Shown here piece by piece: positions 18,479 to 25,941 of a stretch of DNA of 64,000 nucleotides. The notes beneath the pieces were generated by a model, which was given only the letters and a program-made list of their open reading frames with translations, did no database searches and had not been told where the DNA came from. The position numbers and the translations under genes are program-made. This stretch comes from Desulfomonilaceae bacterium (lineage in GTDB: Bacteria > Desulfobacterota > Desulfomonilia > Desulfomonilales > Desulfomonilaceae), in NCBI GenBank assembly GCA_041662605.1, contig JBAZSD010000008.1, forward strand, positions 1 to 64,000, given 5' to 3'. Every line of letters starts with the position of its first letter. The first letter of the stretch is position 1.

Positions 18479-19675
18479 ATGGGTGAATTTAAGATTAACA
18501 AGACTTTCGCGGAAATCAACAAAAAGATTAAGGACGGTTCTGTGGTCGTGCTGACCGCTGAAGAAATGATAGGGGCTACAAAAGAACTTGGGCCGATAGA
18601 GGCGGCAAAAAAGGTTGACGTAGTCACAACCGGCACTTTTGGGATAATGTGCTCTTCCGGCGCTTTTTTGAATTTTGGACACGCAAAACCCCGTATTAAG
18701 GCGAACAAAGTATATCTCAATGGAGTCGAAGCCTACGCCGGCATAGCTGCCGTTGACTGTTATATAGGAGCCGCCCAAACCCGCGAAGACGACCCATTAA
18801 ACAAGGTGTTTCCCGGAAGGTTCCGTTACGGCGGAGGCCATGTCATAGAGGATCTTGTATCAGGAAAGAAAGTGAGGTTGGAGGCCTTCGGCTATGGAAC
18901 TGACTGTTACCCAAATCTTGAACATGAAAGGGACATGACTCTAAAGGATTTTCCTGACGCCTGGCTTCTCAACCCCCGAAATGGGTATCAGAATTACAAT
19001 TGCGCTGTAAATCTTTCAAAGAAAACCATTTATACCTATATGGGGGTCCTGAGACCGGATTGCATGAATGCGAATTTTTCCACGTCCGGACAGCTGAGCC
19101 CTCTGTTGAACGATCCTTTTTATAGAACCATTGGCTTGGGAACAAGGATTTTTCTGGGTGGTGGAGTTGGTTACGTCATAGGAAATGGGACTCAGCATAA
19201 TCCAACCGTGAAAAGATCGGAAAACGGCGTTGTCATGGGCGGAGCGGGAACCCTCGCAGTCAAGGGCGATCTCAAACAAATGTCGCCGAAATACCTCAGA
19301 GGGGCTTCCTTGACCGGTTATGGCTGCTCGTTGAGTGTTGGGATAGGAGTGCCTATCGCCATTCTGAATGAAGAAATCGCCATGTTCACTTCCGTGTCGG
19401 ATGATAAAATTCAGGCTCCGATAGTGGATTACGGGTCCGATTATCCCGAAGGTGGAGGATCGGCGCTCGGTTATGTCACTTACGCTCAACTAAAAAGCGG
19501 AGAGATAACCTTTGATGGAAGGAAAATCGCTACCGCGCCCTTGGCCAGTTATTCTACGTCCCTCGAAATAGCCAACACTCTCAAAGAATGGATCAGAACT
19601 GGGTCCTTTCTGCTGGGTGAACCTCAGGAAACGTTACCTACAGCTTCTTTTGGTGGCTTTGAGAATCTTAAATGA
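18479..19675 (+). CDS. COG1900/DUF39 homocysteine biosynthesis protein
   Basis: 398 residues, strong ribosome binding site (AGGAGG). Matches the DUF39 family: TAEEMIGATKELGPIEAAKK, GTFGIMCSSGAFLNFGH, FGYGTDCYPN, and the glycine-rich GGVGYVIGNGTQHNP. In Methanosarcina the COG1900 protein, with a NIL-ferredoxin, is needed to make homocysteine directly from aspartate semialdehyde and sulfide, and conserved cysteines are thought to carry persulfide. C58 and C143 here are the best candidates; C94, C175 and C195 are also present. There is no C-terminal CBS pair as in some archaeal members. It overlaps the next gene by ATGA, and the NIL-ferredoxin gene follows that, the expected partner set. Confidence 0.9.
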   Translation: MGEFKINKTFAEINKKIKDGSVVVLTAEEMIGATKELGPIEAAKKVDVVTTGTFGIMCSSGAFLNFGHAKPRIKANKVYLNGVEAYAGIAAVDCYIGAAQTREDDPLNKVFPGRFRYGGGHVIEDLVSGKKVRLEAFGYGTDCYPNLEHERDMTLKDFPDAWLLNPRNGYQNYNCAVNLSKKTIYTYMGVLRPDCMNANFSTSGQLSPLLNDPFYRTIGLGTRIFLGGGVGYVIGNGTQHNPTVKRSENGVVMGGAGTLAVKGDLKQMSPKYLRGASLTGYGCSLSVGIGVPIAILNEEIAMFTSVSDDKIQAPIVDYGSDYPEGGGSALGYVTYAQLKSGEITFDGRKIATAPLASYSTSLEIANTLKEWIRTGSFLLGEPQETLPTASFGGFENLK

Positions 19676-20421
19676 ATCTTTCGGATAATTTCACAATTGG
19701 TGAACATCGCTCATACAGGTCTTTTGAAACTCATGACGTTTTTACAAGCTTTAGAGTTGTTGTTGAAACTTCAGATCTGTACATCAGGGCCCTCAGGAAT
19801 CTTGAAAACGAAGCTAGAACACTGATTATAGAATGTCGCTCACAAATAGAGCGCTCTATAGCCAGAAGACCTGAATTCTTGACGAGTCTTGATCCTATAG
19901 ACGCGGCTCCGTTTGACACCCCTGTGGTGACAAAGATGATTCACGCGGGTAAAAAAGCCGGAGTAGGTCCGATGGCCGCTGTGGCCGGGGCGGTCGCGGA
20001 ATTTGTCGGAAGGAATCTCTTACCATCGTCAGAGGAGATTATAGTAGAGAATGGGGGAGATATTTTCATTCACGTCAAACGTCCTGTAGTAATAGGAGTG
20101 TACGCCGGCAAAACAAATTTAGGCGTAAAATTTGGTATAAAAATAGGACCAACGGTTATTCCCACAGGTGTATGCACATCATCAGCCAAAATTGGCCCAT
20201 CGGCAAGCTTTGGAAGAGCTGACGCGGCGACGGTGGTCTCTGCAGATGTTAGTTTGGCTGACGCTGTGGCGACTGGACTGGGTAACAGGATCAAGACCAC
20301 AAAAGACTTGGAAACAGGAGTCCAATGGGCGTGCAAGGTAGATGGGGTTCAAGCGGCGCTGGCTATTTGTGAAGATAAAATCGCCGTACTAGGTGATGTT
20401 GAACTCGTACCCATTGAATAG
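19672..20421 (+). CDS. UPF0280 (COG2122) protein, sulfide assimilation
   Basis: 249 residues, starting in the ATGA that overlaps the COG1900 stop. Family blocks: DPIDAAPFDTPVVTKMIHAG, KAGVGPMAAVAGAVAEFVGR, ENGGDIFIHV, GVCTSSAKIGPSASFGRADA and DAVATGLGNRI, which together resemble an ApbE-like fold. The Methanosarcina COG2122 protein MA1715 has been reported to aid sulfide assimilation at low sulfide. Placement between COG1900 and the NIL-ferredoxin supports the same role here. Biochemical activity is not established; C168 in GVCTSSAKIG is a conserved-looking cysteine. Confidence 0.88.
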   Translation: MNLSDNFTIGEHRSYRSFETHDVFTSFRVVVETSDLYIRALRNLENEARTLIIECRSQIERSIARRPEFLTSLDPIDAAPFDTPVVTKMIHAGKKAGVGPMAAVAGAVAEFVGRNLLPSSEEIIVENGGDIFIHVKRPVVIGVYAGKTNLGVKFGIKIGPTVIPTGVCTSSAKIGPSASFGRADAATVVSADVSLADAVATGLGNRIKTTKDLETGVQWACKVDGVQAALAICEDKIAVLGDVELVPIE

Positions 20422-20472
20422 AAATTTCTGTGGGACCCGTATTTTGCTTGGATAACTCAGAAAGGATTTCCC

Positions 20473-20919
20473 ATGAATTCGAAAAATGTGCTGTTGATAT
20501 TCAAATCAAATATTATGTACAAACCGGTTATTTACCGGCTTGCACGCGATTTTGACCTTGTCTTCAACATACTTGAAGCTAAAATACTGCCGCGCAAAGA
20601 AGGACGGATACTACTTGAACTACAGGGCTCTGAAGACGTAATAGAAAAAGGAATCAGATTCCTCCAACAACATCAGGTAGTGGTTCAACCCCTATCTGAC
20701 AAAGTATGGAGAGAGGAAGAAAAATGTGTTCATTGCGGAGCTTGTACCGGTTTGTGTCCAACCGGAGCTTTGGAAATGACGAGACCTGATATGCGAGTTT
20801 CCTTTGACGTCGAAAAATGCGTCGCGTGCGGCATGTGTGGTCTTGTCTGTCCTTTCGGCGCGATGAAGGATGTGACACTGTTCGATCCTTTTGCTGAAGG
20901 TCGATCGGACACCAAATAA
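20473..20919 (+). CDS. NIL-domain 2x[4Fe-4S] ferredoxin
   Basis: 148 residues, AAAGGA six bases before ATG. Residues 1-75 form a NIL domain (small ferredoxin-like fold, also found at the C-terminus of MetN). Two CxxCxxCxxxCP motifs follow: CVHCGACTGLCPTGAL and CVACGMCGLVCPFGAM. This is the partner of COG1900 in homocysteine synthesis in methanogens and many anaerobic Deltaproteobacteria and probably supplies the two electrons needed to reduce persulfide to thiol. Third gene of the sulfide-assimilation operon. A run of nine T about 20 bases after the stop may mark partial termination, but no clear stem precedes it. Confidence 0.92.
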   Translation: MNSKNVLLIFKSNIMYKPVIYRLARDFDLVFNILEAKILPRKEGRILLELQGSEDVIEKGIRFLQQHQVVVQPLSDKVWREEEKCVHCGACTGLCPTGALEMTRPDMRVSFDVEKCVACGMCGLVCPFGAMKDVTLFDPFAEGRSDTK

Positions 20920-21017
20920 TCAATCTTGGCTACTTGCGGTTTTTTTTTCGGTAGACCCAGAACGATTGACTATCAGTTTTGAATGAACACAATCTCAGAA
21001 GGTATGGGGAAATTAAC

Positions 21018-21527
21018 ATGGTCAGTACACCCAATATTCAGAAGATTTTTGAGTATGCTCTCAATCAGGAGAGGACAGGAATGAGTTTTTTCCAGAATTC
21101 TATCGAGCGTATGGGTATTGGCGCAGCGGTAACTGCGCTCAAACGGCTTGTTGAAGAAGAAAGGAAACATATTTCGTTTATTGAAGGTATTCTCAAGGAC
21201 ATAAATCAGGGAAACGAGATTGATCTCAGCATTGCTTCGGACCCTTTAATCGTACCGACAAATTATTTTGACGCCAGAGCGCGAAGTGAATTCCTTGAGG
21301 AATGTGTCCAGGGATCGATGATCCCCGATGTAACTGTGTTTAACACCGCCTGGCTGATTGAAAAAGATCTGAGCGAGTTTTACGAGGCCATGGCCAAGAA
21401 GACCGAGGGGAAGGCGTCTAGCGCTCTGTCCATGCTTTCCGCTTGGGAAAAAGAGCATGAAAAGTTTTTTAGGGAATATCGTGACAAGCTGTCGGAAGTT
21501 TACGCTCAAATGCCATGGGGCGGATGA
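21018..21527 (+). CDS. Ferritin-like diiron protein (rubrerythrin-type, no rubredoxin)
   Basis: 169 residues from ATG 21018, with GGGGA upstream; the frame extends to a TTG at 20979. Four-helix pattern with two halves that each contain a glutamate helix and an ExxH helix: NQERTGMSFF and EEERKHISF, then EKDLSEFYEAMA and EKEHEKFF. These are the ligands of a rubrerythrin-type diiron site. No rubredoxin Cys4 domain is attached. Proteins of this type reduce peroxide or store iron in anaerobes. A second ferritin-like domain is fused to the rhodanese two genes downstream, so this block carries two related diiron modules. Confidence 0.8.
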   Translation: MVSTPNIQKIFEYALNQERTGMSFFQNSIERMGIGAAVTALKRLVEEERKHISFIEGILKDINQGNEIDLSIASDPLIVPTNYFDARARSEFLEECVQGSMIPDVTVFNTAWLIEKDLSEFYEAMAKKTEGKASSALSMLSAWEKEHEKFFREYRDKLSEVYAQMPWGG

Positions 21528-21608
21528 CTTAATGTCATAATAGGGCTGATGAGTTCTGCCTGAATCAAATGAGAAAGAATCGTTTCTACCGGAATTGAGC
21601 GCCTACCG

Positions 21609-23108
21609 ATGATTCTAACTTCGACCGACTATCATGACCTGACAAGCTATGACCGGAACAAAATGACCGGCCACCATCTCGATTGGTCCAACCAGCCTCG
21701 CACTTTCAAATTTTATGAAGGCTTGAAGAACATCAAGCTGATAGATCAAACAGGCTGGTCCGAGGCTAAGTTCTCCGACCTGTTTGCGGAACATGAAACT
21801 GTCCGCCAGAAATTAGATTTTAAGGACCTAAGCCGAATATTGACACTGGGCCATTGCCTGACCAGGAAAGAAAAGTTGGGAACGGGTGATTTCTATTTCA
21901 GAAACGTTGCCTCAGCAGGAGCCCTATACCCGTTCGAGATTTATATCGCCACAATGGGCGTGGATGATCTAGAGGACGGAATTTATCATCATTCGGTAGC
22001 GGATCAGTCACTAACTCAGCTACGCAAAGGAAACTTTTCAGGGGTCATCGCTTCATTGACGAATTTTATGGGTGGCCATAATTTTCATGTAGTCTTTTTA
22101 TTAACCGCAATTTTTTTCCGAAGTTCATGGAAATATCGCGACCGGGCCTTTAGATACCATCTTCTGGACACTGGCCATCTGTGCGAAAATCTGGCTCTGG
22201 CTTTAAAAGCTGAATCTCTTGAATTTGATATATGTTATGATTTTGACGATTCTTCAATAAATCAACTTCTTGGTGTCGATCCGGCGCGGGAATCGTGCCT
22301 GGCTCTAATGACCGTTTCTTCAGGCGTAAATGAATTTGAGATCCACGAGTCATTAATTGAGAAGACGCCAGTCGATCTGAGTCGGTTCAGCAAATGCGCC
22401 CCTGAAGAGATACGATACCCTGCAATAAATGAGATCTACACTATAACGTCGAGAAAATCACATAGCTCTCCTTGTGAAAACCCCGAACAACTGTGTTCAC
22501 CGGCTCAACTAAAGGGTGAACCGTTGAGATTGCCTGCGTTTGAAAACCAACCTGAGGTTTTAAAATATAGCGAGGCCATCTTTACCAGAAGATCCAGACG
22601 TAATTTCATTAGGAAGCCGATCCCGGAGTCAACTTTTAGCTGGATACTCGGCTTGTTCCATGGAAATTCCTCTTCTGGACCCTCCTGGTCCAAGTTTCTT
22701 TCGCTCGGGGTATTAATTTCTGATGTTGGATCTATTTCTAAGGGCTTTTACCTGCTGGATCCCTTTAACGGAGACCTATCTTTGGTTAAATCTGGTTTTC
22801 TAACGGAAAACATGGCTCATATATGTCTCGACCAGGCGTGGTTGGCAAATTGTTCCACACATTTCGTCTTAATAGCTGATTTGGATCATCTTGAAGGTCA
22901 ATATGGTCCAAGGGCTTATCGTTACGCGATGCTTGAGGCAGGACGGCTCGGTCAGCGCCTGTATTTGGCGGCGGAATGCTTGAAGTTAGGCTGCTGTGGC
23001 ATTGGCGCTTTTTATGATCAGGAGGCTCGGACGTTTTTGAATTTGAGGTCTGGGGCGCGTCTACTCTATCTTGTCGCGCTCGGCCCTCTCAAGAAATCAT
23101 TTGCTTAG
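21609..23108 (+). CDS. SagB/ThcOx-family double nitroreductase-like protein
   Basis: 499 residues with two nitroreductase-fold halves. The first half has RNVASAGALYPFEIYIA (about 98-114) and DTGHLCENLALALKAESL. The second half begins with FTRRSRRNFIRKPIPE (about 328-343), and has EAGRLGQRLYLAAECLKLGCCGIG. This matches SagB-type FMN dehydrogenases, which oxidise azoline rings in peptide biosynthesis when paired with YcaO and related proteins. No YcaO cyclodehydratase, precursor peptide or transporter is visible here. The neighbours are sulfur and ferritin-like proteins, so a redox role other than peptide modification is possible. FMN binding is inferred from the family. Confidence 0.82.
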   Translation: MILTSTDYHDLTSYDRNKMTGHHLDWSNQPRTFKFYEGLKNIKLIDQTGWSEAKFSDLFAEHETVRQKLDFKDLSRILTLGHCLTRKEKLGTGDFYFRNVASAGALYPFEIYIATMGVDDLEDGIYHHSVADQSLTQLRKGNFSGVIASLTNFMGGHNFHVVFLLTAIFFRSSWKYRDRAFRYHLLDTGHLCENLALALKAESLEFDICYDFDDSSINQLLGVDPARESCLALMTVSSGVNEFEIHESLIEKTPVDLSRFSKCAPEEIRYPAINEIYTITSRKSHSSPCENPEQLCSPAQLKGEPLRLPAFENQPEVLKYSEAIFTRRSRRNFIRKPIPESTFSWILGLFHGNSSSGPSWSKFLSLGVLISDVGSISKGFYLLDPFNGDLSLVKSGFLTENMAHICLDQAWLANCSTHFVLIADLDHLEGQYGPRAYRYAMLEAGRLGQRLYLAAECLKLGCCGIGAFYDQEARTFLNLRSGARLLYLVALGPLKKSFA

Positions 23109-23140
23109 ATTAAGTATCCTTCTTGCAGAGGTTATTACAA

Positions 23141-23980
23141 ATGTTCGAAACCTTAAAAAACATCTTCACGCCGGTACAATCTTTGAGCGCGGATGAAGCT
23201 CGGGCTTTTATGGCGTCACGACCGGAAGGATCATACACGCTTCTAGATGTTAGGCAACCAGGTGAATATGAGGAATCTCATATCCCAGGAGCGACATTGA
23301 TTCCCGTTGCGACCCTGTCAGACCGCTACAAGGATCTTGATCCCGATAAACCAATTATCGTTTATTGAGCCGCGGGAGGACGCAGTCGTGTCGCTGCGCA
23401 ACTTCTATCCGGTTTTGGCTTCCGACAAATCTACAACCTCACGGGAGGAATAAAAGCATGGAACGGCCTCGTGGCTGAAGGCCCCGTTGAGATGAATCTG
23501 GGCTTGATCACTGGACTTGAGACTCCCACGGATATTCTCAAACTTGCCTATGGAATGGAACAGAATCTTGCAAATTTCTACCGGGAAATTGAAAAGAAAT
23601 CTTCAGATGACGATTTGACAGAATTGCTAAATACCTTGGCTTCAGTTGAAGAACAACACACACAATATGTTTACAGTCTGTACAAATCCGGGGAAATAAA
23701 TCCGCTTAGTTTAGAGGATTTCCAGAAAGCTGTTAAATCAGATGTTATCGAAAGCGGCCTTAAACTCGATGATTTCCTAAACACCAACCGGGACTTCCTG
23801 AAAACAGCTTCAGATCTTCTGGATCTGTCCATGATGCTGGAAACTCAGGCTCTGGATTTGTACCTTAGATTAGCTCAGAGGTCTACGAAAGAGGAGTCGC
23901 GATCCGCATTCCACAAAATCGCTGATGAAGAAAAAACCCATTTAATATCGCTGAGCAAGTTGCGAGATCGTCGGTCATAA
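23141..23980 (+). CDS. Selenocysteine-containing rhodanese-ferritin fusion (UGA read through)
   Basis: Read as one 279-residue protein from ATG 23141 (AGAGG nine bases upstream) with the in-frame TGA at 23366-23368 decoded as Sec76. Residues 1-115 are a single rhodanese domain: TLLDVRQPGEYEESHIPGA, then PIIVY-Sec-AAGGRSRVAA and NLTGGIKAWNGLV. The TGA falls exactly at the catalytic cysteine of the CxxGxR loop, and the frame stays open and homologous on both sides. Residues ~120-279 are a ferritin-like domain with MEQNLANFY, EEQHTQY, ETQALDLY and DEEKTHL. A hairpin follows the TGA. Sec-rhodaneses are known from Deltaproteobacteria. The alternative is a nonsense mutation, or two separate genes at 23141-23368 and 23471-23980. 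Likely role: persulfide or peroxide chemistry next to the sulfide-assimilation genes. Confidence 0.82.
23376..23405 (+). promoter_or_regulatory. SECIS-like hairpin downstream of in-frame TGA
   Basis: Eight bases after the TGA a stem-loop can form. The lower stem is GAGG with CTTC (one G-U), then a small internal loop, an upper stem CGCAG with CTGCG, and an 8-base apical loop TCGTGTCG containing the G-U typical of bacterial SECIS loops. The apical loop starts 17 bases after the TGA, within the range seen for bacterial elements that bind SelB. Fold judged by eye. Confidence 0.6.
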
Positions 23981-24113
23981 GAGCATTTAAGTAAAAGGGC
24001 GACAATTTTCAGGTATAGCCTGTCGCTCGCCTGAGACACTCCGGCCTGATTAGCTGGATTGTCCGAAGTGGGCCCAATTCTGTCGACTATCTTTCTGAAA
24101 TAGCTTTCAGACC

Positions 24114-25229
24114 TTAGTTGCCATAGAATTTTCGAATCAGACCAGCCACAAAGTTAATCTGATCCCAGCTTAATCCTGGGAAAATAGGTAAGGCCAGGGT
24201 TTGATCCGAAGCCTTTTCACTTTCCGGCAAATCACCTTTGGCAAATCCAACGTATCTGAAGCATTCCTGAAGATGCAGTGGCAGCGGATAATAAATAGCG
24301 GTTCCAACACCATGGTCGTTGAGAAAATGCTGTAAATCGTTCCTTCGTTCGGCTCGTATCACGAACTGATTGTAAACATGAAAATTATCCTCCAATTGAA
24401 CTGGTAAGACAATTTTCCCTCTTTCTTCGACGTCTCTCAAAGCGTTCTTATAACAGTCCGCATTCTCTCGCCTTGTAGCTGTCCATTCATCGAGATGTCT
24501 GAGCTTAACTCTCAAAGCCGCCGCCTGGATAGCATCCAATCTGAAATTTCCACCGATGCGATCATGAAAATATCGCCGTGTGGCGCCATGCTGTTTAAGG
24601 CTTGCCACTAAGTCATGAATTGCATCGTCATTAGTTAATACGAGCCCACCGTCACCCACGCCTCCCAAATTCTTTGATGGGAAAAAAGAAAGACACCCGG
24701 TGGAACCGATTGATCCTGCCATACGATTCTTGTATCTTGCGCCTATAGCCTGTGCAGCATCCTCAATTACAAAGAGGCCGTGTTTTTCAGACATTTCCAT
24801 AAGCTGATCCATCGCCGCGCACTGACCGAAAAGATGTACTGGTATGATTGCACGGGTTCTGGGAGAAAACAGCTCTTCGATTTTTTTGGTGTCAATGTTG
24901 AATGATACCGGGTCTATATCACAGAAGATCGGTTTCGCTCCGACACGACTCACGGATCCTGCAGTAGAAAAGAATGTGTAACTTGGGAGAATCACTTCAT
25001 CGCCAGGACCTATGTTCAGAGCCATGAGCGATACCAACAGAGCGTCAGTTCCTGACGAAACTCCCACGGCCGCCTTTACCCTACAGTAAGATGCGATCTC
25101 CTGTTCAAAACTATCGATGTCGGGTCCACCTATAAACTGATTGCTATCCAGAACGCGCAGTACAGCGTTTCGCAATTCGTCCCTGATAACGCTGTGTATA
25201 GGTTCCAAATCCAATAAAGGCGCTTTCAT
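24114..25229 (-). CDS. DegT/DnrJ/EryC1-family sugar aminotransferase
   Basis: 371 residues from ATG 25229 (GAGG seven bases upstream); a TTG two codons earlier is less likely. PLP-fold type I motifs: VSSGTDALLVSLMAL, DEVILPSYTFFSTAGSV, FVIEDAAQAIGA, and SFFPSKNLGGVGDGG with the Schiff-base lysine K186. The C-terminus (VGTAIYYPLPLHLQECF) is standard for nucleotide-sugar aminotransferases of the WbpE/FdtB/DesV group, which act at C3 of a keto-sugar. It stands alone here, distinct from the WecE gene at 2.3 kb, so a second amino sugar may be made. Exact substrate cannot be told. Confidence 0.85.
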   Translation of the reverse strand: MKAPLLDLEPIHSVIRDELRNAVLRVLDSNQFIGGPDIDSFEQEIASYCRVKAAVGVSSGTDALLVSLMALNIGPGDEVILPSYTFFSTAGSVSRVGAKPIFCDIDPVSFNIDTKKIEELFSPRTRAIIPVHLFGQCAAMDQLMEMSEKHGLFVIEDAAQAIGARYKNRMAGSIGSTGCLSFFPSKNLGGVGDGGLVLTNDDAIHDLVASLKQHGATRRYFHDRIGGNFRLDAIQAAALRVKLRHLDEWTATRRENADCYKNALRDVEERGKIVLPVQLEDNFHVYNQFVIRAERRNDLQHFLNDHGVGTAIYYPLPLHLQECFRYVGFAKGDLPESEKASDQTLALPIFPGLSWDQINFVAGLIRKFYGN

Positions 25230-25249
25230 ACTCAAACCTCACAAAACAA

Positions 25250-25277
25250 AAGACCTCTCCTGTGATGGAGAGGTCTT
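25250..25277 (-). terminator. Strong rho-independent terminator of the small secreted protein gene
   Basis: A perfect 11-bp stem (AAGACCTCTCC with GGAGAGGTCTT) and a 6-base loop. On the minus strand the stem runs into TTTTGTTTTG. It ends the unit of the secreted protein gene at 25336-25671 just upstream of the aminotransferase gene. Confidence 0.85.
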
Positions 25278-25335
25278 CGTTACAAATATGAAAAATAAGG
25301 TTAGACGCGTGGCTTAACCAGCGGCAACCGTTTTA

Positions 25336-25671
25336 TTACTTTTTGCCTTTTTTGACTGCGCCTTTGCCCTTTTTCGCAACGGCGGCCTTAACTATCTTAG
25401 CGGGGGCAGCGGGGCACTTTAGAACTGTCATCCAGCTACCAGCCCACTTGATTGTCGGCGCGCAAGGGCCACACATTTTCTGAGCGCCTTTGGCTTTCCC
25501 TTTGCACAGAACCTGGTCTTTGCAAGGAGCCGGTTTGCAGCTCGGAGTAGAATAGCAGCCCCAATCCGTCCCCTGCGGAGCAGGCATCTTGGTCATTCCA
25601 CCGGCAAACACCGAACCGGCCAGAGCAAGCGACGCCACCAAAACAACCATCATAACCAACGACTTCTTCAT
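25336..25671 (-). CDS. Small secreted Cys- and Lys-rich protein
   Basis: 111 residues with an excellent ribosome binding site (AAGGAGGG) and a textbook signal peptide (MKKSLVMMVVLVASLALAGS, cleavage after VFA). The mature part has eight cysteines in loose pairs (WGCYSTPSCKPAPCKDQVLC, KMCGPCAP, KCPAAP) and ends in a very basic tail (KKGKGAVKKGKK). No family is recognised; metal binding or disulfide crosslinking at the cell surface are possibilities. It has its own extended -10 promoter and a strong terminator, so it is probably well expressed as a single gene. Confidence 0.75.
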   Translation of the reverse strand: MKKSLVMMVVLVASLALAGSVFAGGMTKMPAPQGTDWGCYSTPSCKPAPCKDQVLCKGKAKGAQKMCGPCAPTIKWAGSWMTVLKCPAAPAKIVKAAVAKKGKGAVKKGKK

Positions 25672-25712
25672 CCTAAACCCTCCTTAAATAAGCATACTCC
25701 AATACAAGAGCT

Positions 25713-25721
25713 ATTATACCA
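25713..25721 (-). promoter_or_regulatory. Extended -10 promoter for the small secreted protein
   Basis: On the minus strand TGGTATAAT (perfect TATAAT at 25718-25713 with the TGn extension) lies about 40 bases upstream of the ATG. The -35 region is weak, as is usual for extended -10 promoters. Confidence 0.5.
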
Positions 25722-25941
25722 TAGATTTAACGCACCGTATCATGCGTTCAAGCCGATTGTCAAGAAAAATCCTGGCTTCTGATCAGCTCAACCTGTGGCT
25801 CTGAACTCTAATGAGCTTTTCAGATCACCACACCTTAACCACATATACAACGAGGTAAGCTAAATGCGCACAAAATGCAAGAAAATTATTGACTTTTTAT
25901 GATAAAAGACCAAATGAAAACAGGCTCATTCAAGCGCGTAT

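Noticed and set aside
20920..20948. T9 run after the NIL-ferredoxin gene as a terminator, with TGGC…TTGC as a sigma54 site
   Set aside because: No stable stem precedes the T run and the TGGC-TTGC spacing is wrong for sigma54.
23141..23368. Truncated rhodanese gene ending at TGA 23366, and a separate ferritin-like gene from GTG 23471
   Set aside because: The TGA coincides with the catalytic Cys codon, the frame stays homologous after it, and a SECIS-like hairpin follows; two separate genes would leave half a rhodanese untranslated.
23997..24030. Inverted repeat GCGACA…TGTCGC after the Sec-rhodanese gene
   Set aside because: Six base pairs, large loop and no T tract; too weak for a terminator call.
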